Shown here piece by piece: positions 29,316 through 38,748 of a DNA stretch of 64,000 bases. This DNA comes from Flavobacteriaceae bacterium. Its GTDB lineage: Bacteria > Bacteroidota > Bacteroidia > Flavobacteriales > Flavobacteriaceae. The position numbers were made by a program, and so were the translations under genes. The notes below the pieces were generated by a model that did no database searches, had not been told where the DNA came from, and saw only the letters and a program-made list of their open reading frames with translations. The first letter of the stretch is position 1. Every line of letters begins with the position of its first letter. The stretch lies in NCBI GenBank assembly GCA_014238425.1, contig JABABD010000016.1, forward strand, positions 1-64,000. The letters run 5' to 3'.

Positions 29316-29822
29316 ATGAAACGAAGTCAATTCATTAAGTCTGCTGGAATGGGAGCTCTTTTGATTCCAACCATTGCATTTCCATCAGTTGCAATATTAT
29401 CTCAAGAAGATCCTCAGTTGGATAAAGCGCTCGTTCAGAAATTCGTCGGAGCGTCACATGGAAAAATGGATGTTGTAAAAGAGCTTCTTAAAGAACATCC
29501 TAACTTGATAAACGCCGCTCACGACTGGAAGCATGGCGATTTTGAAACTGGCCTTGGTGCAGCAAGTCATGTTGGCTATAAGGACCTTGCTAAATTCTTC
29601 TTGGAGAATGGCGCTCAAGCAAACATTTTTACAATGGCATTATTTGGTCGACTAGATATACTCAAACCTATGATCGATTTTGCACCTAGCACTTTAAATG
29701 CAAAAGGACCTCATGGTTTCACCCTTTTACATCATGCAGAAAAAGGAGGTGATGAGGCTTTAGGAGTCAAGGACTACTTACTTTCTCAAGGTTTGAAGGA
29801 AACAAAAATTGCCTTGTATTAA
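29316..29822 (+). CDS. Ankyrin-repeat protein with export signal
   Basis: 168 residues from the ATG at 29316. The N-terminus MKRSQFIKSAGMGALLIP resembles a signal or Tat-like anchor (KRSQF, not the strict RR). The mature part has three or four ankyrin-type helices: GASHGKMDVVKELLKEHPNL, GAASHVGYKDLAKFFLENGA, and MALFGRLDILKPMIDF. Ankyrin repeats bind proteins; the partner is unknown. An in-frame ATG at 29256 would place 20 non-signal residues in front and is less likely. It follows the serine hydrolase by 87 bases. Confidence 0.78.
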   Translation: MKRSQFIKSAGMGALLIPTIAFPSVAILSQEDPQLDKALVQKFVGASHGKMDVVKELLKEHPNLINAAHDWKHGDFETGLGAASHVGYKDLAKFFLENGAQANIFTMALFGRLDILKPMIDFAPSTLNAKGPHGFTLLHHAEKGGDEALGVKDYLLSQGLKETKIALY

Positions 29823-29895
29823 GACCTTGTTTTTTCATTGTCTTACCATAAAACATTTGTACTTTTGTGTTCGTTAAAACACGAAAAAAAGTCTT

Positions 29896-31296
29896 ATGAA
29901 TTCATACGATGTAGCAGTTATTGGTTCTGGTCCTGGTGGTTATGTGGCAGCAATACGTTGTGCACAACTGGGCATGAAAACAGCAATTATAGAAAAATAT
30001 GCAACACTTGGCGGTACTTGCCTTAATGTGGGTTGTATTCCGAGTAAAGCCTTGCTGGATTCGTCTCACCACTATGATGATGCTGTAAAGCATTTTGAAG
30101 AACACGGGATTGAGATTCCAGGTGAGATAAAGGTCAATCTAGAGAAAATGATCGCGCGTAAGCAAACGGTTGTGGACCAAACAACTGGCGGGATTGATTT
30201 CTTGATGAAGAAAAACAAGATTGATGTATATGAAGGGCTAGGAAGTTTCAAAGATGCAACTCATATTGTCATCACAGGAAAAGAGACGACTGAAATCGAA
30301 GCAAAGCATATCATTATAGCAACAGGTTCTAAACCATCAAATTTACCATTCATAAGCTTAGATAAAGAGCGTATTATTACATCCACAGAAGCATTAAAGC
30401 TAAAAGAGATTCCTAAACACATGATCGTTATCGGTGGTGGTGTTATTGGGTTGGAATTAGGACAGGTATACAGACGTTTAGGATCTGAAGTGACAATCGT
30501 TGAATATATGGATCGCATCATTCCAACGATGGATGCTGGTCTTTCAAAAGAATTGAACAAGGTTTTCAAAAAAGCTAAATTTAAAATACAGACATCTCAC
30601 AAGGTAAAATCAGTAGAGCGCAAAGGTGATGAGGTCATCGTGAAAGCGGATAACAAGAAAGGTGAAGAAGTAGAATTCAAAGGCGATTATTGCTTGGTAT
30701 CCGTAGGACGTCGCCCTTATACTGACGGATTGAATGCAGAAGCAGCAGGCGTAAAACTGGATGATAGAGGTAGAGTAGAGGTGAATAATCATTTACAAAC
30801 ATCAGCATCGAATATATATGCTATAGGCGATGTTGTTAAAGGAGCGATGCTAGCTCATAAGGCGTCTGAGGAAGGTGTCATGGTCGCCGAACTATTGGCT
30901 GGACAAAAACCACATATTGATTATAACCTAATTCCAGGTGTTGTGTACACAGGGCCTGAAGTTGCTGCTGTTGGGAAAACCGAAGAAGAACTAAAAGAAG
31001 CAGGAATCGAATACAAAGCAGGACAATTCCCGATGCGCGCCTTAGGAAGAAGTCGTGCAAGTATGGATATTGACGGATTCGTAAAAGTCTTGGCAGACAA
31101 GAATACAGATGAAATATTGGGCGTTCATATGATCGGTGCACGTGCCGCAGATATGATTGCTGAAGCAGTTGTGGCGATGGAATATAGGGCATCAGCCGAA
31201 GACATTGCCATCATGTCTCATGCACACCCAACGTTTACAGAAGCCATCAAAGAAGCAGCTTTAGCGGCCACTGAAGATAGACCGTTGCATATATAA
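29896..31296 (+). CDS. lpdA: Dihydrolipoyl dehydrogenase
   Basis: This 466-residue flavoenzyme is the E3 component that reoxidises dihydrolipoyl groups of 2-oxoacid dehydrogenase complexes with NAD+. Visible are the FAD-binding GSGPGGYVAA, the redox disulfide Cys42-Cys47 (GGTCLNVGCIPSKALL), the NAD-binding GGGVIGLELG, the second FAD motif IYAIGDV, and the C-terminal HAHPTFTEA with the catalytic His. Length matches the family. It is a stand-alone gene, not next to E1/E2 genes; a terminator-like hairpin follows. Confidence 0.96.
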   Translation: MNSYDVAVIGSGPGGYVAAIRCAQLGMKTAIIEKYATLGGTCLNVGCIPSKALLDSSHHYDDAVKHFEEHGIEIPGEIKVNLEKMIARKQTVVDQTTGGIDFLMKKNKIDVYEGLGSFKDATHIVITGKETTEIEAKHIIIATGSKPSNLPFISLDKERIITSTEALKLKEIPKHMIVIGGGVIGLELGQVYRRLGSEVTIVEYMDRIIPTMDAGLSKELNKVFKKAKFKIQTSHKVKSVERKGDEVIVKADNKKGEEVEFKGDYCLVSVGRRPYTDGLNAEAAGVKLDDRGRVEVNNHLQTSASNIYAIGDVVKGAMLAHKASEEGVMVAELLAGQKPHIDYNLIPGVVYTGPEVAAVGKTEEELKEAGIEYKAGQFPMRALGRSRASMDIDGFVKVLADKNTDEILGVHMIGARAADMIAEAVVAMEYRASAEDIAIMSHAHPTFTEAIKEAALAATEDRPLHI

Positions 31297-31304
31297 TTGA
31301 AATA

Positions 31305-31334
31305 CTGTCACTTCGAGCCTTGTCGAGAAGTCTC
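31305..31334. repeat. Possible flavobacterial intergenic REP-like element (partial)
   Basis: The stretch CTGTCACTTCGAGCCTTGTC plus GAGAAGTCT forms an imperfect palindrome (ACTTCGA / TCGAGAAGT). It resembles short repeats often found between genes in this family. Only one copy was noticed in the window, so repeat status cannot be confirmed here. Confidence 0.35.
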
Positions 31335-31344
31335 ATATAAATCT

Positions 31345-31370
31345 AAGCAACCTTTTCGGGTTACTTTTTT
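31345..31370 (+). terminator. Terminator after lpdA
   Basis: An 8-bp stem with one mismatch (AAGCAACC 31345-31352; GGTTACTT 31359-31366) and a six-base loop is followed by four more Ts. It lies 49 bases after the lpdA stop. Confidence 0.5.
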
Positions 31371-31390
31371 ATGTCTATTTTTATATTAAC

Positions 31391-33286
31391 ATGTCAATCA
31401 AAAAATCAATCATGGCAAAAAAGCGCACCTGGAAATTTTGGACCTCAAGAACTATTCTTCTATTACTCTTGATCGGTATTCTTTGGCTTGTAAATCTGAT
31501 TTGGTTTAAACCATTCAATATCAAGCATTTTTACGATAAAGTCTTTATAGAATTCGCAATCGATAGTCCTGAACTTACCACTTCTATGGGTATTCCCGTA
31601 CTATATGACCGTTCTAAAGATGAGCTGGACGATATTTCCGACACCAAGAATTGGGAGGATTTCAATAAACTGAAAGAAGACTATGAAACCTTGATAAGCT
31701 ATGATTTTGATAGTCAATCAGATGAAAATAAACTGAATACAAAGATTCTTGCTTTTTATATGAAAGGAGAAATCGATAGTGAGCCGTTTTTTTATCACGG
31801 TTATCCTGTTAATCAAATGGGAGGTGTGCAGAATTCTTTACCAAGCCTGATGGAAAGTGCTCATAAACTTGAGGACGAGAGTGATATCGAGGCCTATATT
31901 TCACGCCTATCTAAGTTCGATACAAAATTCGAACAGTTGATCGAAACCTTAAAAAAAAGTGAGGAGAAGGATATTATACCACCGAAATTTATTATCCAAC
32001 GTGTCATTGATGAAATGTCTGGCTTTGTCGGCACTAATAAAGTCATCACAGATAACGAATTATCTAGCACGATCCTATCGTCAGTAAAATCAAATATCCT
32101 ATACACAAATTTCGAATCGAAAATCGATAAGATTAAGGATTTGACCCAAGAACAGAAAGACGATTACAAACAACAAGTCGAGAAAGAAATCAGTACTACG
32201 GTATTTGGTGCCTATCAAGGCCTAATAGATTATTTTACGGGCTTACAAACCAAAGCAACAAATGATGCCGGTGTATGGAAATTTCCAAATGGTGAGGCTT
32301 ACTATCAACATCAGCTAAAAGGGAGTACTACCACGGATATGACTCCCGAAGAAGTGCATCAAATTGGGCTTGCAGAAGTGGCGAGGATAAAGAAAGAAAT
32401 GCAAGACATCTTGGTTTCCGAGGGTTATACGGATACCACAAAGACGATTGGCGCAACCATTCAGGAACTCAATAAAGAAGAGCGTTTCCTGTTTCCAAAT
32501 ACCGATGAAGGACGCCAAATGGTACTCGATGAATACAATCGTATCCTATCCGAAATAAGTGCCGGTATCGACAATGCATTCGATATACGACCAAAAGCTG
32601 GTCTTGAGGTCAAACGAGTACCAGAATTCAAGGAAGAAGGTTCTGCGGGTGCTTATTATAATGCTCCAGCAATGGATGGTTCAAGAGGTGGTGTTTTCTA
32701 TGCTAACCTGAGGAATGTACACGAATCGGTAAAATTTGGGATGAAAACCTTGGCATATCATGAAGGTGTACCAGGTCATCATTTCCAGATTGCCATACAA
32801 TCGGAGCTTGAAGATGTGCCTATTTTTAGAACTATTGGCTTGTTTTCGGCATATACAGAAGGTTGGGCGTTGTACACCGAACGCTTGGCATGGGAACTAG
32901 GGTTTTATGATAATGACCCTTTTGGTAATCTAGGACGATTGCAAGCAGAAATATTTAGAGCAGTACGTTTGGTGGTCGATACGGGCATTCATCATAAAAA
33001 ATGGACTCGAGAAGAAGCCATTGATTTTATGGTAAAGAATACTGGTATGACGACAACCGAAGTCACTACAGAAATCGAACGCTATATTGTCTGGCCAGGA
33101 CAAGCCTGCTCTTATAAAATAGGAATGATTAAAATTTTGGAGTTAAGAGAAAGAGCAAAAGAATCTTTGGGTGATAAGTTTGACCTTCGGGAATTCCATA
33201 ATGTGGTTCTAAAGAATGGTGCAGTACCACTGGCAATTCTTGAAGAAATTATTGATGATTATATTGCTAGAATGCTTGAAGAATAA
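31391..33286 (+). CDS. DUF885-family protein, probable membrane-anchored metallopeptidase
   Basis: This 631-residue protein has one N-terminal membrane anchor (about residues 17-37) and a long helical periplasmic part. The DUF885 signature HEGVPGHH is at 457-464, a zinc-binding HExxxH-like variant, with a downstream acidic partner region (YTEGWALYTERLAWELG). YIVWPGQACSYKIG near 575 is the other conserved block. It is presumed to be a carboxypeptidase-like enzyme, but the family's substrates are mostly unknown. The ATG at 31391 is used; an ATG seven codons later (31412) is also possible. A strong terminator follows. Confidence 0.87.
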   Translation: MSIKKSIMAKKRTWKFWTSRTILLLLLIGILWLVNLIWFKPFNIKHFYDKVFIEFAIDSPELTTSMGIPVLYDRSKDELDDISDTKNWEDFNKLKEDYETLISYDFDSQSDENKLNTKILAFYMKGEIDSEPFFYHGYPVNQMGGVQNSLPSLMESAHKLEDESDIEAYISRLSKFDTKFEQLIETLKKSEEKDIIPPKFIIQRVIDEMSGFVGTNKVITDNELSSTILSSVKSNILYTNFESKIDKIKDLTQEQKDDYKQQVEKEISTTVFGAYQGLIDYFTGLQTKATNDAGVWKFPNGEAYYQHQLKGSTTTDMTPEEVHQIGLAEVARIKKEMQDILVSEGYTDTTKTIGATIQELNKEERFLFPNTDEGRQMVLDEYNRILSEISAGIDNAFDIRPKAGLEVKRVPEFKEEGSAGAYYNAPAMDGSRGGVFYANLRNVHESVKFGMKTLAYHEGVPGHHFQIAIQSELEDVPIFRTIGLFSAYTEGWALYTERLAWELGFYDNDPFGNLGRLQAEIFRAVRLVVDTGIHHKKWTREEAIDFMVKNTGMTTTEVTTEIERYIVWPGQACSYKIGMIKILELRERAKESLGDKFDLREFHNVVLKNGAVPLAILEEIIDDYIARMLEE

Positions 33287-33337
33287 AATAAGACTTGTAT
33301 AGACTGCCATACCTCAGAAAATAAAAACTTACAATTT

Positions 33338-33364
33338 AAAAGCGAACCAAACGGTTCGCTTTTT
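33338..33364. terminator. Terminator between the convergent DUF885 and TPR lipoprotein genes
   Basis: An 11-bp perfect stem (33338-33348 and 33353-33363, core AAAAGCGAACC) with loop AAAC is followed by further Ts. It abuts the stop of the minus-strand gene, so it may serve both directions. Confidence 0.82.
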
Positions 33365-35107
33365 TTATTTGATTTTCGAGCCTTCTAATTCCACATCCGC
33401 AGTTGCCCAACTGTTTTTTATAAGAGCATCCATTTCTTTAGTTTTTTCAGGATTTCCTAAATATTCATAGGCTTGTTTCATGCCATGATGCGCCCAACCA
33501 TTATTTGGCAAGCGTTCTAGATCTTCCATATAGGTTTTAAGTGCCATGTGTTTTTGACCGTTCATAAGATAAGCGCGTCCAAGATTATGTCTAATGGAAA
33601 AAAACCAATCTGGAGGTTCATTATAATTTAAGGCGTCTTCTATAGCCACAGCTTCCCTTAGCAGAACGGTACTTCTTTTAAGATTTTCATGTTGTTCATC
33701 AGATTCAGATAATAGTATTTCAGCTTCTAATACCTTTTCAGCGATGAGTACCAAATTGTGCACATTATTGATGTCCCATATGGTCACTTCTTTTAAGCCT
33801 TCGTCTTTGGCCAGTATTTGTAATTTAGATAACTCTTCTTTGGCCATGGTTATATTACCTTTCCCGGTGTGCGCCATGCCTTCTGCATAATGTCGGATGG
33901 CTTGGAGATATTTAAGGTCATAGGTTTTTAATTTCATATTTAGGATATCATCCCATTTGCCAAATTTCACGGCAACGTAATATGGAATCGAATAATAATG
34001 TTGCAAGGTGCCCCAACCAGGCTCTTTCATAATATCTGGATGCACATGCTCAGACACCTTATTAGCGCCGATCATGGCCCAATGGTAATTACCTTCCAAA
34101 GTCGCTGTGGCAGCCATAAAATGATAGTTATGAGGAAAATACCCAAGTGGATAAGCACCTTGTGCATGGCAGTTAGAAACATAGGTACTGTCGGCTTTTA
34201 CTGCCGCGATATTGGATAGCGTGCCTTTATGATATTCGCCAGTACGGATATAAGTGTGTGAAGGCATATGCAATAAATGCCCTGAACCTGGTACTAGGCC
34301 ATCATCAAAGACTTTTGCGGAAGCATCAGAGCGTTCAGGAGTATTTGAAGCTTCCACAGCATGAATGTAAAAATGATGAGCGCCAGGATGCTTTGGATTT
34401 TGGTCAATCAATTTTTCCAAAAGAGCAACGATCTCTTTGGTCCATGGTTTTTCAGAACCATCTTTCTCATTCAAATCCCACGGATGCAAGTTCATTAAAG
34501 ACTCAGCATATAAGGCACTGATTTCAGTGTCATTAGGATATTGCTTGTATAATGTTTTCATAGCAGCTGAATATGACGCGTCTAAAGAACCTCTATCTTC
34601 TGGTGGTGTTTTACTATAGCGAAGCGCCATGGCGTTTATGAACTGCTTTTCTTTTTCTGTAGTGTTTGCAGAAAGTGACTTTGCCGTTTGAATGGCTTTA
34701 TAGGCGCGCTCGTAGTTGTCACTTTCCATGCCTCCATTGTAATTTGGACCAAGTACATAGGCAAAACCCCAAAAAGCCATAGCGCAGGTTGGGTCCAGTT
34801 TTGTGGCATAATAAAATGATCGTGCCGCCTCTGCATGATTAAAACCATAAGCCAAGGTCATTCCCTGATTAAAATATTGTTGTACCAACGGATTGTCAGT
34901 AGTGATAGGATAATTCACAGCACTCTGGCCATCAAGTATTGGTGCGATATTGTCTTTTTTATACCACTCACTATCTGTTACTGGTGGTACGCAGGCATAT
35001 TTAGAAGATGGAGGTGATTTAATGGTAACAGTGTTTTCTTTTTGTTGGTCTTTACAAGATAAAACCACAAACAAAAGACCAGACAGAATAATAGCCCCTT
35101 TTTTCAT
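33365..35107 (-). CDS. TPR-repeat lipoprotein
   Basis: This 580-residue protein has a lipoprotein signal (MKKGAIILSGLLFVVLSC, Cys18). The mature protein is helical with scattered tetratricopeptide repeats (QQYFNQGMTLAYGFNHAEAA, CAMAFWGFAYVLGPNYNGG, FSIRHNLGRAYLMNGQ). The HHFYIHAVEAS and GHLLHMPSHTYIRTG segments are typical of a flavobacterial family with no assigned function and might bind a metal through their histidines. It is a single gene facing the DUF885 gene. Upstream lies a gene remnant (35176-35380). Confidence 0.78.
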   Translation of the reverse strand: MKKGAIILSGLLFVVLSCKDQQKENTVTIKSPPSSKYACVPPVTDSEWYKKDNIAPILDGQSAVNYPITTDNPLVQQYFNQGMTLAYGFNHAEAARSFYYATKLDPTCAMAFWGFAYVLGPNYNGGMESDNYERAYKAIQTAKSLSANTTEKEKQFINAMALRYSKTPPEDRGSLDASYSAAMKTLYKQYPNDTEISALYAESLMNLHPWDLNEKDGSEKPWTKEIVALLEKLIDQNPKHPGAHHFYIHAVEASNTPERSDASAKVFDDGLVPGSGHLLHMPSHTYIRTGEYHKGTLSNIAAVKADSTYVSNCHAQGAYPLGYFPHNYHFMAATATLEGNYHWAMIGANKVSEHVHPDIMKEPGWGTLQHYYSIPYYVAVKFGKWDDILNMKLKTYDLKYLQAIRHYAEGMAHTGKGNITMAKEELSKLQILAKDEGLKEVTIWDINNVHNLVLIAEKVLEAEILLSESDEQHENLKRSTVLLREAVAIEDALNYNEPPDWFFSIRHNLGRAYLMNGQKHMALKTYMEDLERLPNNGWAHHGMKQAYEYLGNPEKTKEMDALIKNSWATADVELEGSKIK

Positions 35108-35175
35108 TATTGTAATTGGTTGATTAGTTGGATTCTAAATTACAAAAAAATAGCTAGTGAGAATTGTCTGTAGGC

Positions 35176-35380
35176 TTAGTTTAAATGAGATTCATGAATC
35201 AGAATATTATAACGAGCTTTAAACTCTTTTCCTGTCTCAAGCGCAACAATCCCTTCTTTAGTTGTGAATTGCTGATTCATGTCTTCATGGCCTGAATATA
35301 TCTTTGCCCAAATGCCTAAATAAGGAAAGTCATTGAAGGTCAATGGTCAAAATATCATCTTTGATTTTACTATGTATTTG
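35176..35380 (-). pseudogene. Decayed C-terminal remnant of an aldose 1-epimerase-like gene
   Basis: This 326-base gap has no intact gene, but the minus strand from 35346 to 35176 reads a sensible C-terminus: FNDFPYLGIWAK, then MNQQFTTKEGIVALETGKEF and KARYNILIHE before a stop. The order PYLGIW...TKEGI..L..G..F matches the end of galactose mutarotase/aldose 1-epimerase proteins, minus the CIEPWYG-type segment that should lie between them. Just upstream, KIKDDILTID continues in another frame and ends in a stop. A frameshift plus a small deletion, with the rest lost, is the simplest reading. No function is expected. Confidence 0.55.
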
Positions 35381-35433
35381 TTACAGCTATTGACCTTAAG
35401 TATTTTAAAACTAATAAAATGAAGATATTATAT

Positions 35434-36153
35434 TTAATACTGTTCCAATAATTTAAGCACGTCTTTTTTATAACTCCTGCTTATAGGTAAAGCTTTGCTA
35501 TTAATGGTGATATGTTCGTTAGTAAAAGAGGAAATATTATTAAGAGATATGATATAGGATCGATGTATCCTCATGAATTGACTATTAGGTAGTTTTGCTT
35601 CAATAGCACTTATAGTTTCACGTGTTACAATCGTTTTAGATTCAAGATGAATTTTTATATAATCACTATAACTTTCGATATATATAATCGCATCAAAATC
35701 TATTTTAATCATTTTACGTTCTGAGCGTACAAACATGAAATCAGTCTTTTCTATATGCTGGTGCACCTCATTTTTTGGTTGACTATTGTACACTTCAAAA
35801 TAGGTATTTACTGCTTTAAGCAAGCGTTCAAAAGAAACAGGTTTTAGTAAATAGTCCACAGCTTGTAACTCAAAACCCTCAACCGCATAATCGCGATATG
35901 CTGTTGTAAAAATGACCTTGATGTTTTCATTAATGGATTTTGCAAATGAAATACCCGTTATCTCTGGCATATTGATGTCTAGGAACACTAGGTCAATAGT
36001 ATTATTGCTTATAAAATTAAAAGCTTCCATAGCATTACTGCAACTTGCCAGAATCTCGATATTGTCTATTTTTAAGAGATGTGCTTCTATGATCTCTCTA
36101 GCAATGACTTCATCATCTACAATAAGACAGGATATGGTTTTGGTAGACTTCAA
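35434..36153 (-). CDS. LytTR-family response regulator
   Basis: This 239-residue protein has a receiver domain (LIVDDE, Asp59 in LVFLDINMP, YLLKPVSF) and a LytTR DNA-binding domain (about 135-239; FMRIHRSYIISLNNISSF). It starts four bases after the partner kinase ends. The pair is divergent from a secreted serine hydrolase, the same layout as the pair at 25882-27616. Confidence 0.93.
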   Translation of the reverse strand: MKSTKTISCLIVDDEVIAREIIEAHLLKIDNIEILASCSNAMEAFNFISNNTIDLVFLDINMPEITGISFAKSINENIKVIFTTAYRDYAVEGFELQAVDYLLKPVSFERLLKAVNTYFEVYNSQPKNEVHQHIEKTDFMFVRSERKMIKIDFDAIIYIESYSDYIKIHLESKTIVTRETISAIEAKLPNSQFMRIHRSYIISLNNISSFTNEHITINSKALPISRSYKKDVLKLLEQY

Positions 36154-36157
36154 GTGT

Positions 36158-37210
36158 TTATATGGTTTTTAAGTTTAAATCGACCGTAAAGAGGTCTTTA
36201 TTGTTATTAATAGCTAAGGTGTGATTGTATTTATAAAGCATATCTAGACGTTTTTTAATGTTTTCTAAACCAATACCGTTCTTTGATATCACCTTGTCAC
36301 TGCTTGAGTTTTCTATTTGAAAACGTATGGCGTCTTTTGTGTATTCCAGATTAATTCCAATACTTAATTTACCATTTTTTATAATGCCGTGTTTAAAACT
36401 ATTTTCAATAAAGGGAATAAGTAACATGGGTGCTATTTTTACGGTTTCAGGAATAGTGTTTCTATTGAATGATACGTCTAAGGTGTTGTTGAACCTCAAT
36501 CTTTCCAATTCAATATAATCTTCTATATGTTTGATTTCATCAATTAAGGGTACAAAGGGTTTGTCTACCTGGTATAATAAGTAATCTAAAAGATTGGAAA
36601 GTTTTAAGATCATCTCTGGTGTCTCATCTGCTTTTTTGAGAGCAAAACCATACATTGTGTTTAGGGTATTGAATAGAAAGTGCGGATGAATTTGCATCTT
36701 AAGATGATTCAACTCTTGCTCTTTTAACTTTAGTTGTGTTTCTAAAATCTTTTTTTCAAGCTTACTGGTTTTAGACGTGTTTTCTAAATTCAATTTCAAT
36801 AGCTTGAATGCACTAACGATAATCGTAACGAGGTATACGCCTGTAATTACATATAATAAGTTTCTACTTACGGGATACATTTCCTCATATTCAAAGCTTG
36901 TTAGAAAGATCAGGCTGAAAAATATAGAAACTGTAATTAAATAAGAGGATATAATAAGCGTGTAGATGCTGTATAATGTAAAACGCCAGTATCGTTTTTT
37001 AATCAGGTATTCAGGTATTAATTTGTAGATGGATGTGTAAGTAGTTGCGATGGTTATGGGCATTAAAAAAAGTGAAAACGTAATGATGTTTTGATAATCT
37101 TTACTTCCAACACCAAAAAAATAGGAATAGAAAAATAAGACTCCAAACCAAAGCATAATGTGAAATAGGAGTTGTTTTAACTTTTGTAAAACGAATTTTT
37201 TTTTCAGCAT
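36158..37210 (-). CDS. LytS-type membrane histidine kinase
   Basis: This 350-residue kinase has four membrane helices in the first ~140 residues, a coiled coil (LEKKILETQLKLKEQELNHL) and a His_kinase domain (KMQIHPHFLFNTLNTMYG, His177 the likely phospho-acceptor; APMLLIPFIENSFKHG; GIGLENIKKRLDMLY). It lacks an extracellular domain. It is of similar size and build to the kinase at 26558-27616, suggesting a related signal. Confidence 0.92.
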   Translation of the reverse strand: MLKKKFVLQKLKQLLFHIMLWFGVLFFYSYFFGVGSKDYQNIITFSLFLMPITIATTYTSIYKLIPEYLIKKRYWRFTLYSIYTLIISSYLITVSIFFSLIFLTSFEYEEMYPVSRNLLYVITGVYLVTIIVSAFKLLKLNLENTSKTSKLEKKILETQLKLKEQELNHLKMQIHPHFLFNTLNTMYGFALKKADETPEMILKLSNLLDYLLYQVDKPFVPLIDEIKHIEDYIELERLRFNNTLDVSFNRNTIPETVKIAPMLLIPFIENSFKHGIIKNGKLSIGINLEYTKDAIRFQIENSSSDKVISKNGIGLENIKKRLDMLYKYNHTLAINNNKDLFTVDLNLKTI

Positions 37211-37406
37211 GAGTGTTACATCCTATTACAATATTAGCTTATTTTTTAACCATGTTGATAGTTCATAGACGAATAACCAATTTAAGCATTGTTTTAGCAA
37301 TTATGCTATAAACCACACTAAATAGGTTAACCATCGCATTTTGGTTTTTTGTGAAGATATCTGGAATATGTTTGTATCATGTTCAACTTATGAAATATTT
37401 ACACAA

Positions 37407-38735
37407 ATGAAAAAAGCACTGTTACTTTTCTTATTAATGAGCGCGATATGTATCGCCCAAAATGAAAATTATAAACAGCTAGATCGGTTTTTTGATGTCT
37501 TATATCAAAATGATAAAATAATGGGCACAATGACCATTATGAAAGACGGAAAAGTCGTTTATAGCAAATCAACAGGATATCAGTACATAAATAAGAAGAA
37601 CAAAAAAGAAGCATCATCACAATCAAAATATCGAATAGGATCCGTTACAAAGACCTTTACGGCGACCATGATTTTTCAACTGGTTGATGAAGGCAAGATA
37701 AAATTAGATAATATATTGTCTGATTATTTTCCTAAAGTTGCTAATGCTTCAAACATCAAGATTTCTAATCTCTTGGATCATTCAAGTGGTCTTTATAACA
37801 TTACCAACGATAAGAATTTTAGCAAGTGGATGTTAGAGCCGTCTACAACTGAAGATATGCTTTCAAGAATCGTTAAATATGATATCGATTTTCAACCTGG
37901 AGAAAAGCACGAGTATAGCAATACTAATTTTATTCTTTTAGGATATATACTTGAGATGATTGAAGGAAAGAACTACGGAGAACTTTTAAGAGAGCGTATT
38001 GCCGTACCATTGAGCCTAAAGAACACTTACTATGGTGATGTGATAGACATCAATGCTGATGAATGTCTATCTTATATCTACGAAGATGATGCCTCTATGA
38101 GTGAAGCTGATCAAACCGAAATGAGTAATCCTGGAGGTGCAGGTGGCATAGTATCCAACCCTTCTGATCTTGTGGTTTTCGTTGACGCTTTATTTAATGG
38201 TAAATTAATGTCGGCTGATAGCTTTAACGCCATGACAACCATAAAGGCAGATGAGTATGGTAGTGGTATATTAAGCGCGAAAAAAGAAGGACTTACTTTA
38301 TATGCTCATAATGGAAGAATCGATTTTTTCCAATCCGTTATGGTGTATATTCCAGAATTGAAAGCGGCAATAGCATTAAACGCAAATGCCTTAGATTATG
38401 ACCTTATGCCAATCATGTTTAATGCAATTGGTACTGTGATGGGCAGGGACATATCCATACCGAGTTTTAATAGTTTAGAACTGACCGAAGCACAAGTAAA
38501 ACAATATGAAGGTGTCTATGAAAGCAAAGAACTCCCCTTTGATTTAGTGTTTGAAGCTCATGGTAGAGTTTTAAAAGGAGCTCCTGAAGGAAGCAATTTA
38601 AAAAATTTGACCTCTACTAAAAAGAATGAATTTACACTTGATCAACTTGGCATAGTTTTAAATTTTGATATAGAAAAAGAGACTGTTCTCTTTGCGCGAG
38701 CAGGAAACCCAACGATTTTATTTAATAAAAAATAA
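37407..38735 (+). CDS. Secreted class C beta-lactamase-like serine hydrolase
   Basis: 442 residues from the ATG at 37407, which yields signal peptide MKKALLLFLLMSAICIAQ; an upstream TTG at 37341 would bury it. Ser79-x-x-Lys82 (GSVTKTFTATM), Tyr170-Ser-Asn172 (HEYSNTNF) and HNGRID mark the penicillin-recognising fold; a small C-terminal domain follows. The natural substrate is unknown. It is divergent from the LytS/LytTR pair, and the proton-channel-like gene follows after 13 bases. Confidence 0.87.
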   Translation: MKKALLLFLLMSAICIAQNENYKQLDRFFDVLYQNDKIMGTMTIMKDGKVVYSKSTGYQYINKKNKKEASSQSKYRIGSVTKTFTATMIFQLVDEGKIKLDNILSDYFPKVANASNIKISNLLDHSSGLYNITNDKNFSKWMLEPSTTEDMLSRIVKYDIDFQPGEKHEYSNTNFILLGYILEMIEGKNYGELLRERIAVPLSLKNTYYGDVIDINADECLSYIYEDDASMSEADQTEMSNPGGAGGIVSNPSDLVVFVDALFNGKLMSADSFNAMTTIKADEYGSGILSAKKEGLTLYAHNGRIDFFQSVMVYIPELKAAIALNANALDYDLMPIMFNAIGTVMGRDISIPSFNSLELTEAQVKQYEGVYESKELPFDLVFEAHGRVLKGAPEGSNLKNLTSTKKNEFTLDQLGIVLNFDIEKETVLFARAGNPTILFNKK

Positions 38736-38748
38736 TACATTACATACG

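Noticed and set aside
29838..30026. 62-codon frame overlapping the lpdA start
   Set aside because: Different frame of the conserved FAD-binding region of lpdA; no independent support.
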